Part shown: positions 53,354 through 61,769 of the stretch, piece by piece
Layout of the letters: each line of letters begins with the position of its first letter
Position numbering within the stretch: position 1 is the first letter of the stretch
Source: Alicyclobacillus acidocaldarius subsp. acidocaldarius Tc-4-1
GTDB taxonomy: Bacteria; Bacillota; Bacilli; Alicyclobacillales; Alicyclobacillaceae
Assembly: GCF_000219875.1 (NCBI RefSeq)
Contig: NC_017167.1
Coordinates: 1,423,092 to 1,487,091 of the forward strand
Direction of reading: 5' to 3'
Length of the DNA stretch: 64,000 nucleotides
Translations under genes and position numbers: made by a program
Notes under the pieces: model-generated
The model's input: the letters and a program-made list of their open reading frames with translations, nothing else
What the model was told of the DNA's origin: nothing
Database searches by the model: none

Positions 53354-53470
53354 AGTCGAGCTGCGCACAAGGGAAGTGCCAGTGGCTGTCGAGAGGCGAC
53401 CGGCCTCGATTTTAACTTGACATAATATCTATTATCGGACGAAAAAGAGGAACAAAAAGGCCGCGCGCCG

Positions 53471-54358
53471 TCACGCCGGCGCCACCGCCATACTCGCGAC
53501 AATCAAAAGTCCTCCGACGATCCCCGGCCACGTCATCGCCTCGCCAAGGACCACCCAGCCAATCGCCGCTGCGAAGACGGGCTCAAGCGCAAACGCAATG
53601 GCCGTCTGCGCAGACGACAGACGCTCCTGGGCCCAATTTTGCGCCCAGAGCGCAAACGCCGTGCCAAGCAGGCCGTTCACCAGGACAGCCGCCCACGTGA
53701 CAGGCTGCATCCATAAGCGCACGTCCGCGAGCGGCGCCCATTGTCGGGCGACAAGGGCGGCAACCCACGTGAGGAGCGCTGTGACCCACACTTCCACCGC
53801 GGCAACGGCGAACGCGTCCAGCCCTTTCGCCCACCTATCCACGACGACAATCTGCAGGGCAATGCACAGCGCGCAGAGAAAGGTCTCCGCGACGCCTAGG
53901 AATCTCCCGGCAAGTGGTGTCCCGGCGCACATGCAAAGAAGCCCGATGCATGCCAGAACGACGCCCCACCAGGTGCGGGCGTCCGGCCGCCGCTTCGTGA
54001 TTGCACTCGCGAGAATGGGCACCATGACGACATTCAGGCCCGTGAGAAACCCGCTGAGCCCGGGCGTGATGGTGCGAAGTCCCTGCGTCTGCAGGAGAAA
54101 GCTCGCCCCGAGCGGGATACCTGCCGTCGCACCAACGGCCCATGTGCGCGCATCCTTCCAAGCCGAGCCGCGGCGAGACAAAAAAGCCAGGCCCAGCGTG
54201 GCGAAGGCCGCCGCGGAGAAGCGAAGGGAAAGAAAGGCGTACACTGGCAAGATGGCAAGCGCCTGTTTGGTCAACGTGAACGTGGCGCCCCATACGAGCG
54301 TCACGAAGACGAGCAGCCCGCGGGCTGCCCAGACGCTCGCGTCTCGGGAACGCTGCAT
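53471..54358 (-). CDS. EamA/DMT-family exporter
   Basis: A 295-residue, ten-helix transporter of two repeated EamA domains. The first repeat has LVFVTLVWGATFTLTKQAL, the second ends FALEPVFAAAIGWVVLGEAM, the family signature. The ATG at 54358 follows AAAGGATGG; the longer frame (to 54442) is less likely. Substrate unknown (metabolite or amino acid export). Downstream of ppsR on the same strand, with a gap of 90 bases. Confidence 0.85.
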   Translation of the reverse strand: MQRSRDASVWAARGLLVFVTLVWGATFTLTKQALAILPVYAFLSLRFSAAAFATLGLAFLSRRGSAWKDARTWAVGATAGIPLGASFLLQTQGLRTITPGLSGFLTGLNVVMVPILASAITKRRPDARTWWGVVLACIGLLCMCAGTPLAGRFLGVAETFLCALCIALQIVVVDRWAKGLDAFAVAAVEVWVTALLTWVAALVARQWAPLADVRLWMQPVTWAAVLVNGLLGTAFALWAQNWAQERLSSAQTAIAFALEPVFAAAIGWVVLGEAMTWPGIVGGLLIVASMAVAPA

Positions 54359-54448
54359 GATTCCATCCTTTCTGCCGACGGGCGGTAGCCCGTTTGAAGA
54401 GATCAGATCTCTCATTTCACCATTGAAATGTTGAGAGGGCAAGGTGTC

Positions 54449-55297
54449 CTACGGCTGCCTGTGCCCTTCCCTCTCCCGATCCTTCGCTACGAGCTCCAGT
54501 ATCCGCTGCGCCGTTTCCTCGATGGCCCGGTCCGTGACGTCGATGAGTGGACAGCCGAGATCGCGCACAATCGATTCGGCGTACAGCAACTCTTCCTCAA
54601 TCCGCTTGCGATCCGCGTACTGCGCGAGCACGGGCAGCCCCATGTGCTTGAGGCGCTGACTGCGGATCCGCATCATCTGTTCCACGCCCATCGTGAGGCC
54701 CACAATGCGCGATCGCGGCACCTGATACAACTCCGCGGGAGGCTTGACCTCGGGCACGAGCGGCAGGTTGGCCACGCGAAGGCCCTTGTGGGCGAGGAAG
54801 ATGCTGACCGGGGTCTTGGAAGTGCGGGAGACGCCGATGAGGACGACGTCGGCCTGCAAGAGCGCCCGGGGATCGCGCCCGTCATCCGCTTTGACCGCGA
54901 ACTCGATGGCGTCGACGCGCCGGAAGTAATCCTCATTCAAGACGTGAAGAAGTCCCGGCTTCTGCTTCGGGTGGTCGTGAAACGTATCGATGAAGGCCTG
55001 CATCATCGGACCCATGATGTCGACGACGCGCACGCCCAGCCGGATGCTCTCCATCTTCATCATCTCGCGCAACTCGGGCTGCACGAGCGTGTACGCGATG
55101 AAGCCGCCCGTCTGCTTGGCCGCCTCCACGATTTCGCGGATCTCGTCTTCCGTGCGCACTTGCGCATACCGGACGATCTTCACGCGCCGCATGTCAAACT
55201 GATGAATCACCGCGTGAACCACGGCCTCGGCTGTATCGCCCAGCGAATCGGAACAGATGTAGATGGTGCGCGTGTCCTGAACGTTCGATTCGGTCAT
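54449..55297 (-). CDS. ppsR: pyruvate, phosphate dikinase regulatory protein (bifunctional kinase/phosphorylase)
   Basis: A 282-residue PPDK regulatory protein (YqfL/PpsR family, DUF299) that inactivates PPDK by ADP-dependent Thr phosphorylation and reactivates it by phosphorolysis. The P-loop is GVSRTSKT at 155-162, preceded by SDSLGDTAEAVVHAV at the N-terminus. The ATG at 55297 overlaps the ccpN stop by ATGA. Its target, ppdK, lies two genes upstream on the same strand, so regulator and target are co-encoded. Confidence 0.92.
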   Translation of the reverse strand: MTESNVQDTRTIYICSDSLGDTAEAVVHAVIHQFDMRRVKIVRYAQVRTEDEIREIVEAAKQTGGFIAYTLVQPELREMMKMESIRLGVRVVDIMGPMMQAFIDTFHDHPKQKPGLLHVLNEDYFRRVDAIEFAVKADDGRDPRALLQADVVLIGVSRTSKTPVSIFLAHKGLRVANLPLVPEVKPPAELYQVPRSRIVGLTMGVEQMMRIRSQRLKHMGLPVLAQYADRKRIEEELLYAESIVRDLGCPLIDVTDRAIEETAQRILELVAKDREREGHRQP

Positions 55298-56049
55298 CGC
55301 CAGTTGGTCCCCCATTCTGCCACCAGGCGCGCCAGCGTCGTCTTGGTGATCCGGCCGACGACAATCGGCGGTTTGCCATCCTCGCTTGAGGGTTCGACGA
55401 CGGGCAGGCTGTCGACTTTGTACTCGATCATCCGCTTCGCCGCGTCGATCACGAGATCATTCGGTGTCACCGTTTCGATGTGCGGGTAGCGAGTCATGAT
55501 CATGCCCACGGGAAGCGAGGTTGCGCTGGCATTTCCCAGCGTAAATTTCAGAAAATCTTTGCGCGAGACGACCCCCTGCAGCCGCCCCTCTTCATCCGCC
55601 ACGATCAGGCCTCCCACGTCCTCCAGGAACATCGTGATCACGGCGTCGTGAACCGTCGTGGTTTCCCGCACAATCACGGGAAGGGATTGAACCTCACCCA
55701 CGCGCAGATCGCGCCATGGGACGGGCGTGGCTGGCTCGGCTGGCTCGGCTGGCTCGGCTGGCTCGGCCGGATCGGCAAGAAATAGCCCCACCCGCGGTTT
55801 CGCGTCCAGCTGTCCTAGCATGACGAGCAACGAGAGATCCGAACGAATGGTGGGCCGGCTGACGCCAAGCATTTCCGCGATTTGATCGCCGGTGATGGGT
55901 TGATGTGCCTGCACGAGTCGCAAAATTTCCTTCTGACGAGGTGTGAGTTCGATGGGCCTCTCCCCCAGCAAGAGGCGGCCAGGCGGACACTCGACCGCCT
56001 GGCCGCGAATCGCATCGCGTGTGTCTCTATTGTACATCAATATCCGCAT
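55294..56049 (-). CDS. ccpN: CcpN-like repressor (HTH plus two CBS domains)
   Basis: A DNA-binding HTH at IELTPRQKEILRLVQ to VSRPTIRSDLSLLV, followed by an (AEP)n linker and two CBS domains (MFLEDVGGLIVADEEG, GVVSRKDFLKF, MIMTRYPHIETV, DSLPVVE). This matches CcpN of Bacillus, which represses gluconeogenic genes and responds to the ATP/ADP balance. Homologues start near residue 34 here (about 55950). The 33 codons before it overlap a TACAAT element and have no ribosome site, so the true start may be inside, possibly a non-standard codon after GGGGGAG at 55966-55960. Confidence 0.85.
   Translation of the reverse strand: MRILMYNRDTRDAIRGQAVECPPGRLLLGERPIELTPRQKEILRLVQAHQPITGDQIAEMLGVSRPTIRSDLSLLVMLGQLDAKPRVGLFLADPAEPAEPAEPAEPATPVPWRDLRVGEVQSLPVIVRETTTVHDAVITMFLEDVGGLIVADEEGRLQGVVSRKDFLKFTLGNASATSLPVGMIMTRYPHIETVTPNDLVIDAAKRMIEYKVDSLPVVEPSSEDGKPPIVVGRITKTTLARLVAEWGTNWR
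55733..55768. repeat. four 9-bp tandem repeats in ccpN
   Basis: Four units of GGCTCGGCT (the last GGCTCGGCC) encode A-E-P repeats in the linker between the HTH and CBS domains. Being in-frame triplet multiples, copy changes would alter linker length without breaking the protein. Confidence 0.9.
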
Positions 56050-56092
56050 CTCATCTTGTTTCCATTTGTCCCCCTGGGTGCCTACCGCCTCA

Positions 56093-58780
56093 TCAACCCG
56101 TCATGCGTTTGCGCACCGCTGCCTGCGCCGCGGCAATCCGCGCGACTGGGATGCGGAACGGCGAGCAGCTGACGTAGTCGAGTCCGATGTCCTCGCAGAA
56201 CGCGATAGAAGCCGGATCGCCCCCGTGCTCGCCGCACACGCCGGTCTTCAAATCCGGACGGCGCTTGCGCCCGGCTTCGACCGCCCATTGAATCAGCTTG
56301 CCGACGCCCTCCGTGTCCAGCGTCTCAAACGGGTTGTACGGCAAGATCTCCCGATCCAGATATACGTTTAGGAATTTGCCCTCGGCGTCGTCTCGGCTGA
56401 AGGCGAACGTCATCTGCGTCAGGTCGTTCGTGCCGAAGGAGAAAAATTGAGCATCCTCCGCAATCTGATCCGCCGTCAGCGCGGCGCGCGGCACCTCAAT
56501 CATGGTGCCGATGCGGTATGTGATCTCAACGCCCGCGCGCTCCATGGTACGCTTCGCGATTTCCTCCATGCGTTCGCGCAACACACGAAGCTCCTTCGGC
56601 GATCCGATGAGCGGCAACATCACTTCCAGCTCGACGGCGATGCCTCGGCGTTTCGCCTGCGCTGCGGCCGTGATGATGGCTTCCATTTGCATGTCGTAGA
56701 TCTCCGGATACACAATACCCAGCCGAGACCCTCGGAGCCCCATCATGGGATTAGCCTCCCGCAGGTAGCGGGCTTGCCGGAGCAACTGTTCCGTCTCGGC
56801 GATCTCGTCCTGCGACGCGCCCTGCGCGCGAAGTGCTTCCAGCCTCTCTTCCAGCTCTTCCTCTCGAGGCAGGAACTCGTGCAGCGGCGGATCCAGCAGG
56901 CGTATGGTGACCGGCAGGCCGTCCATCGCTTCAAAGATAGCAGTGAAATCCGAGACCTGGAGCGGCAACAGTTTCGACAGCGCCGCTTGTCGTTCCGCCG
57001 ACGTGGTCGCCAAAATCATGCGCTGCACGAGCGGGACCCGGTCTGGCGACAAGAACATGTGCTCCGTGCGGCAAAGGCCAATCCCTTCGGCGCCGAACTC
57101 TCTCGCCCGCCGCGCGTCTTCCGGCGTATCCGCATTGGCGCGGACCTTGAGGCGCCGCACTTCGTCGGCGATAGACAACAATTCCTTCAACTCGTCCGCC
57201 ATTTTGGCTTCTTCCATCTGGGCCTCGCCGACGTATACCGTCCCGGTTCCGCCGTCCACCGAGATGACGTCGCCTTCCTTCAGCACGACGCCGTTCGATT
57301 CGACCTGCCGCGCCTCGAAGTCGATATGCACGCCGTCGCAGCCGCAGACCGCCGGTTTGCCAATGCCGCGGGCCACGACTGCCGCGTGACTCGTCATTCC
57401 TCCGTGCGTCGTGACGACGCCTTCTGCGGCCAACACGCCGTGGATGTCCTCGGGCGTCGTTTCGGGCCTGACGAGGACGACCTTTTCACCGCGCTGCGCC
57501 CACTCCACTGCCGTGTCCGCGTCCAGCACCATTCGCCCCACGCTCGCGCCTGGAGACGCCGGAAGACCCTTGGCGAACACCTGCAGCGCATCGGTTCCCT
57601 GGAGGCGACGGTGCAAGAGCTGGCGAAGATGTTGGGCATCGACGCGCAGGAGCGCCTCTTCCGGCTGAATGAGACCTTCGTGCAGCATGTCAATGGCGAT
57701 GCGGACGGCCGCTTGCGCCGTGCGCTTCCCGCTCCGCGTCTGCAGCACGAACAGCTTGCCCCGCTCCACGGTAAATTCGACGTCCTGCATGTCCCGGAAG
57801 CGCGTCTCCAACTGCTTCGCGAGGGCCACGAGCGACTCGTACACGTGCGGCATCGTGTGGGCGAGATCGGCAATGGGTTGAGGCGTGCGGATGCCCGCAA
57901 CGACATCTTCACCCTGCGCATTCGACAGGAACTCGCCAAACAACACCGGTTCACCTGTCGACGGATGGCGGGTAAAGATGACCCCCGTGCCGCTGTCGTC
58001 ACCCATGTTGCCAAACACCATGGCCTGGACGTTCACCGCCGTGCCGAGCGTCTCTGGGATGCCATGTGCCTTACGATAGACGATGGCTCGCGGGCTGTTC
58101 CAGGAGCGGAACACAGCTTCGATGGCGAGCTCCAATTGCACGTTTACGTCCTGTGGGAACGGCTGCCCGACGTGCTCGGCAAACAGTTTCAGGTACGTCG
58201 CCACGAGCTCCTTCCACGCGTCGGCCGGAAGGTCGCGATCGCGCTCGACGCCATGCTTCGCCTTGGCGGCCCTCAGCGCGTGTTCAAACGGCTCAAGGGA
58301 TACATTGAACACCACGTTTGCGAACATTTGAATCAGGCGGCGGTAAGAGTCGTACGCGAACGCGGGGTCCTGCGACTGGTTCGCCAACGCCCGCACGGTC
58401 AGATCATTCAGGCCCAGATTCAAAATGGTGTCCATCATGCCCGGCATCGAGACGGGCGCGCCGGAGCGGACCGACACGAGAAGCGGCTGAAACGCATCGC
58501 CGAATCGCTTCCCGGCCGTGCGCTCGAGCCGAAGAATGGCGAGCGCCACCTCGTCCATGAGCCCCTCGGGAAACTTGCCTCCCCGCGCCCAATATTCGTT
58601 GCAAGCCTCCGTTGTGATGGTGAATCCAGGCGGGACCGGGAACCCCCATTGAACCATCTGCGCCAAATTGGCACCTTTGCCGCCCAGAAGGCTTCGATTT
58701 TTCGGATCGGCCTGATCAAAGGAATAGACCCACCGGTTCGTGAGTGCCTGCTGGCGCTCGACATCCTGCACCTGTGCCAT
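56093..58780 (-). CDS. ppdK: pyruvate, phosphate dikinase
   Basis: Interconverts pyruvate, ATP and phosphate with PEP, AMP and pyrophosphate. The 895-residue protein has the ATP-grasp domain (NRSLLGGKGANLAQM, FTRHPSTGE), the phospho-His domain with T463-S464-His465 (GGMTSHAAVVARG), and the C-terminal PEP/pyruvate barrel with Cys849 (GVCGEHGGDP). Thr463 is the expected PpsR target. The ATG at 58780 follows GGGGGATG; the longer frame to 58921 crosses the promoter. It heads ppdK-ccpN-ppsR. Confidence 0.96.
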   Translation of the reverse strand: MAQVQDVERQQALTNRWVYSFDQADPKNRSLLGGKGANLAQMVQWGFPVPPGFTITTEACNEYWARGGKFPEGLMDEVALAILRLERTAGKRFGDAFQPLLVSVRSGAPVSMPGMMDTILNLGLNDLTVRALANQSQDPAFAYDSYRRLIQMFANVVFNVSLEPFEHALRAAKAKHGVERDRDLPADAWKELVATYLKLFAEHVGQPFPQDVNVQLELAIEAVFRSWNSPRAIVYRKAHGIPETLGTAVNVQAMVFGNMGDDSGTGVIFTRHPSTGEPVLFGEFLSNAQGEDVVAGIRTPQPIADLAHTMPHVYESLVALAKQLETRFRDMQDVEFTVERGKLFVLQTRSGKRTAQAAVRIAIDMLHEGLIQPEEALLRVDAQHLRQLLHRRLQGTDALQVFAKGLPASPGASVGRMVLDADTAVEWAQRGEKVVLVRPETTPEDIHGVLAAEGVVTTHGGMTSHAAVVARGIGKPAVCGCDGVHIDFEARQVESNGVVLKEGDVISVDGGTGTVYVGEAQMEEAKMADELKELLSIADEVRRLKVRANADTPEDARRAREFGAEGIGLCRTEHMFLSPDRVPLVQRMILATTSAERQAALSKLLPLQVSDFTAIFEAMDGLPVTIRLLDPPLHEFLPREEELEERLEALRAQGASQDEIAETEQLLRQARYLREANPMMGLRGSRLGIVYPEIYDMQMEAIITAAAQAKRRGIAVELEVMLPLIGSPKELRVLRERMEEIAKRTMERAGVEITYRIGTMIEVPRAALTADQIAEDAQFFSFGTNDLTQMTFAFSRDDAEGKFLNVYLDREILPYNPFETLDTEGVGKLIQWAVEAGRKRRPDLKTGVCGEHGGDPASIAFCEDIGLDYVSCSPFRIPVARIAAAQAAVRKRMTG

Positions 58781-58868
58781 CTTGCATCCCCCTTGTCGCG
58801 GCTTTCGTGTCGCCCATCCGGCGAAGCGCTTGCACATCTGTCGCCGTGCGCTTGCCGCGAGCTCGCCA

Positions 58869-58882
58869 TGTGACACATCACA
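58869..58882. promoter_or_regulatory. TGTGA-CACA-TCACA palindrome before ppdK
   Basis: A near-perfect palindrome with 5-bp arms. Read on the minus strand, its flank AATTGTGATGTGTCACAT shares ATTGTGATGT with the motif at the glpX promoter. It would lie in the ppdK leader, downstream of the predicted promoter. Confidence 0.4.
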
Positions 58883-58920
58883 ATTCGAAATCCCTGTATT
58901 TTGTTCATACCACAGAACCA

Positions 58921-58937
58921 ATTATGACGCAATAATT
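58921..58937. promoter_or_regulatory. repeat motif 1 over ppdK -35 (candidate CcpN-type operator)
   Basis: ATTATGACGCAATAATT matches the motif at 58964-58980 in 13 of 17 positions. On the minus strand it contains TTGCGT, a -35 followed after 17 bases by TATGAA, so a bound repressor would block ppdK. It partly fits the Bacillus CcpN consensus TRTGHY...ATAYW with a three-base insertion. Confidence 0.45.
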
Positions 58938-58949
58938 TTCGTGAATCCA

Positions 58950-58980
58950 TTGACGAAACCGGGATTGTGATGTCATAATT
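58950..58980 (+). promoter_or_regulatory. glpX promoter with repeat motif 2
   Basis: TTGACG (58950-58955), an 18-base spacer and CATAAT (58974-58979) form a promoter. The repeat ATTGTGATGTCATAATT (58964-58980) covers the -10 and lies 43 bases, about four helical turns, from motif 1. A repressor bound here would shut off fructose-1,6-bisphosphatase. Confidence 0.5.
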
Positions 58981-59089
58981 CTGTTGAAGGTGAGTCTGCG
59001 CGTACCAATCGACGGGTCGCCGCGCAGTCGGGAACACCACGCGATGGAAGCCGGTTGCAGCCGACGGAGTTACCAAGGAGGGATCGCCG

Positions 59090-60055
59090 ATGGATCGAGA
59101 GCTCGCTCTCGAACTCGTTCGCGTCACGGAAGCGGCCGCGCTTGCCGCCAGCAAGTGGGTAGGCCGGGGTGATGCGGACGGCGCGGACGGTGCAGCCACG
59201 GAGGCGATGCGCAACATGTTCCGCACCGTCAATATCCGCGGCGTCGTGGTCATTGGCGAAGGCGAGATGGACGAAGCGCCCATGCTCGCGCAGGGGGAAG
59301 AGGTCGGGACGGGACGCGGGCCGCGCGTCGATGTGGCCGTCGATCCCATTGAAGGCACGTCCATGGTGGCCAAGATGCTGCCGAACGCCCTTTCGGTCGC
59401 GGCCATCGCCCCACGAGGACATTTGTTGAAGGCCCCGGACATGTACATGGAGAAGCTCGCGTGCGGCCCTCGCCTGCGCGGTATCCTCTCCCTCGACGAC
59501 CCGCTGGAGACCACGCTGCGGAAGGCGGCCGAAGCGCTCGGCAAGCCTCTGTCGGAGCTCTCGGTGGCCATGCTCGAGCGCGATCGCCACAAAGCCCACC
59601 TCGAAGTGGCTCGGCGCTTAGGTGTGCGGATCAAGTTGCTGAACGCGGGCGATGTGCTGGGCTCTATCGCCACGGCGCTGCCTCGCGGAGGCACCGACCT
59701 GTACATCGGTTCCGGTGGTGCGCCGGAAGGCGTCCTCGCGGCGGTGGCCTTGCGCTGCTTGGGCGGCGACTTCCAAGGCCGATTGATGCCGCAGACTCCC
59801 GAGCAGCGCGAGCGCTGCCAGCAACTCGGCCTCGACGTCGCCAAGACCCTCACCCTGTCTGATCTCGCCGGCGATGACGACGCCATCTTCGCGGCGACGG
59901 GCATCACCGATGGGGATTGGCTCGAGGGCGTGCGTCGCGAAGGCGACTACCTGCACACGCATTCGGTCGTCATGCGGGTTCGCACGGGCACGGTCCGCCA
60001 TGTCAATGCCACGCATTATCGGCCGCTCGAACTTCGGCTCGCGCAGACGGTGTGA
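59090..60055 (+). CDS. glpX: class II fructose-1,6-bisphosphatase
   Basis: Dephosphorylates fructose-1,6-bisphosphate in gluconeogenesis. The 321-residue protein has metal-binding GEGEMDEAPM (56-65) and DPIEGT (85-90) and the substrate region IGSGGAPEGVLAA. AAGGAGGGATCGCCG precedes the ATG. It is divergent from ppdK, and both are gluconeogenic steps in an organism with a CcpN-like repressor gene next door. Confidence 0.95.
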   Translation: MDRELALELVRVTEAAALAASKWVGRGDADGADGAATEAMRNMFRTVNIRGVVVIGEGEMDEAPMLAQGEEVGTGRGPRVDVAVDPIEGTSMVAKMLPNALSVAAIAPRGHLLKAPDMYMEKLACGPRLRGILSLDDPLETTLRKAAEALGKPLSELSVAMLERDRHKAHLEVARRLGVRIKLLNAGDVLGSIATALPRGGTDLYIGSGGAPEGVLAAVALRCLGGDFQGRLMPQTPEQRERCQQLGLDVAKTLTLSDLAGDDDAIFAATGITDGDWLEGVRREGDYLHTHSVVMRVRTGTVRHVNATHYRPLELRLAQTV

Positions 60056-60105
60056 CCCTGTCCGAGGTCGGTGTTGATGCTTCATCCTCTCCACACGTTC
60101 CTAAC

Positions 60106-60138
60106 TCAAAAGGCCGCCCTGAGGGCGGCCTTCCTTTT
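60106..60138. terminator. bidirectional terminator after glpX
   Basis: AAGGCCGCCC-TGA-GGGCGGCCTT is flanked by AAAA on the left and TTCCTTTT on the right. It can serve glpX on the plus strand and the converging operon on the minus strand. Confidence 0.9.
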
Positions 60139-60145
60139 AGGCGTC

Positions 60146-61060
60146 TTAGGCGTCTTTCGAGCGTTCGCTCGCCGCGACGCCGTTCGCTTTCCCCGGGACT
60201 GCCTCGGCCCTGGCGAGCGCCCTGAGCCACGCCCCGACACCGTCTGGCCGTTCGCCCATCGCGGCGCGAACCTCAGCCGCGCGCGTCAAGCGGCGGTACC
60301 CGCCCTCGGCGACCAACGGCTTGACGGAAATGGAGCGAAGGGTCTCCACCACCTCGCCGAGTTCATGCGCGCGCCGCTCCGCGTGCTCCAAGTTACGCCC
60401 CACCAGATACAGGGCCAGATCTCGCAGGTGATGATCTGGAAACGACGCGTCGAGCGAGTCAAGGACGCGATCGGCCAGCCCCATCTTTTCGGCGGCCAAC
60501 AAAGCTTCCAGAAACAGCGCCTCGAGTCCCTTCAACACCGCGGAGCGGCACATCTTGAGAAGTGCGGCCCCACCCACCTCGCCGTCCAACACCTCGATCT
60601 GGCAGCCGTACGGCGCGAAGGTTTCCTGGAACCTGTGCGCGCCGTCGCCGTCCACTACGAGGGGCACCCGATGGCCGTGCGGCTTGACTGCTGACATCAC
60701 TGCGACGGCAGCGTATTGCACCGACGGACGGTTCTGCGAGATGACTTCTCCGATGGCTCGCTTGACGGCCGGCGAGCACGAGGTGAAGTCGGCGTACAGC
60801 GCCCCATCGCTCAGATGCGGAGCGGCTTGTTTCGCTACCTCGAGCGCAGCCTGCGCCGGGACCAAGGAGAAGATGACGTCAGATTCGACGGCCACTTCCG
60901 CCACCGACGCCTTACATGAAGCGCCAAGATCCTGCGCCCTTGTCTTCCAGGTATCAGAAGGCGCGGCGTCGTACACCAACAGGTCGAGGGTGCCTGCCTG
61001 CCGAAGACCTGCCGCAATGGCGCTCGCGGCTTCTCCGAATCCGATGAACCCCAGTTTCAT
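60146..61060 (-). CDS. NAD(P)-binding dehydrogenase of the 3-hydroxyisobutyrate/6-phosphogluconate type (DUF1932)
   Basis: A 304-residue protein with an N-terminal Rossmann motif (KLGFIGFGEAASAIAAGL), a DFTSCSP segment in the usual substrate-site position and an all-helical C-terminal domain (GAALLKMCRSAVLKGLEAL, with the expected Lys). The closest pattern is the DUF1932 subgroup of phosphogluconate dehydrogenase-like proteins. The ATG at 61060 follows GGGAGGGCG. It is last in an operon with an aldolase and a GalB-like hydratase, so a hydroxy-dicarboxylate or tricarboxylate is a possible substrate (inference). Confidence 0.78.
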   Translation of the reverse strand: MKLGFIGFGEAASAIAAGLRQAGTLDLLVYDAAPSDTWKTRAQDLGASCKASVAEVAVESDVIFSLVPAQAALEVAKQAAPHLSDGALYADFTSCSPAVKRAIGEVISQNRPSVQYAAVAVMSAVKPHGHRVPLVVDGDGAHRFQETFAPYGCQIEVLDGEVGGAALLKMCRSAVLKGLEALFLEALLAAEKMGLADRVLDSLDASFPDHHLRDLALYLVGRNLEHAERRAHELGEVVETLRSISVKPLVAEGGYRRLTRAAEVRAAMGERPDGVGAWLRALARAEAVPGKANGVAASERSKDA

Positions 61061-61094
61061 GCCGCTCGCCCTCCCGTTGTTCTGGTACCGCACC

Positions 61095-61769
61095 TCAAAT
61101 CCATGTCACACCGAGTTCCCGCAGCTTGTCCCGCAGTCCGTACAAATCGATGCCGAGTTCCCCAGCCGCGAGTCGCGCCCGAGTCGCTTCTTCCTTCTCG
61201 ACTCGGACGTCGGCCTGTGCCGCAACGTCCAACGCGCGCTCCTGGGGCACGCAGACCACCCCGTCCATGTCCGCGACGATCACGTCGCCCGGCCGAACGC
61301 AGATTCCCGCGCACACGATGGGCACGTTCACACACCCCGGGGTTGCTTTGACGGTGCCGCGAGCCGAGATGGCGCGAGACCAGACCGGGAAGCCCATCTT
61401 CTCGAGTTCTGCCACGTCGCGCACGCCTGCCTCAATCACAAGCCCCGCCACGCCGCGCGCCTGGAGCGAGGTCGCGAGGAGTTCACCGAACATCCCGTCG
61501 GTCGACGGTGAAGTCGTGGTGACTACCAAGACGTCTCCTGGTTGGCACACCTCGACGCTGGCGTGAATCATGAGGTTGTCCCCAGGCTGGCACAGGACTG
61601 TGACGGCGGTGCCAAACGCGCGCGCGCCTCGGTAGATGGGCCGCATGTAGGGCAACATCAGCCCGTCGCGCCCCATCGCCTCGTGAAGCGTCGCGACGGA
61701 GTGGCGGCCCAGATGTTCGACGAGCGCGCGCTCCGGTCGCTCAACCTTCGTGACGATGACCGGCCTCAC
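61095..61769 (-). CDS. ligK: RraA-fold aldolase, 4-carboxy-4-hydroxy-2-oxoadipate (CHA) aldolase type
   Basis: A 224-residue class II (divalent metal) pyruvate aldolase of the HMG/CHA family. It has GELLATSLQARGVAGLVIE followed by AGVRD, the family's catalytic motif (G-E-L-L...R-D), and IVADMDGVVCVP. It splits CHA into pyruvate and oxaloacetate at the end of the gallate/protocatechuate 4,5-cleavage pathway. The GTG start overlaps the preceding gene by GTGA. RraA-type RNase E inhibitors share the fold but lack this context. Confidence 0.8.
   Translation of the reverse strand: MRPVIVTKVERPERALVEHLGRHSVATLHEAMGRDGLMLPYMRPIYRGARAFGTAVTVLCQPGDNLMIHASVEVCQPGDVLVVTTTSPSTDGMFGELLATSLQARGVAGLVIEAGVRDVAELEKMGFPVWSRAISARGTVKATPGCVNVPIVCAGICVRPGDVIVADMDGVVCVPQERALDVAAQADVRVEKEEATRARLAAGELGIDLYGLRDKLRELGVTWI

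Noticed and set aside
53392-53415. Possible terminator after the propeller-like gene
   Set aside because: The stem CGAG(A)GGC/GCCTCG has a bulge and is followed by only ATTTT; too weak to list as a feature.
53416-53440. TTGACA and ATAATATCTATTAT in the 53354-53470 gap
   Set aside because: The hexamers are about 7 bases apart, not a usable promoter, and no plus-strand gene follows; the AT palindrome alone is not evidence of a site.
56447-58873. 808-codon open frame opposite ppdK
   Set aside because: Antisense shadow; ppdK on the minus strand carries all catalytic residues.
58869-58882. CRP/FNR site
   Set aside because: TGTGA and TCACA are separated by 4 bases, not the 6 of CRP sites; better explained as part of the local repeated motif.
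60130-60160. Short repeat TTAGGCGTCTTAGGCGTCTTTC at the end of the dehydrogenase gene
   Set aside because: Only two partial copies, partly coding; no evidence of function.
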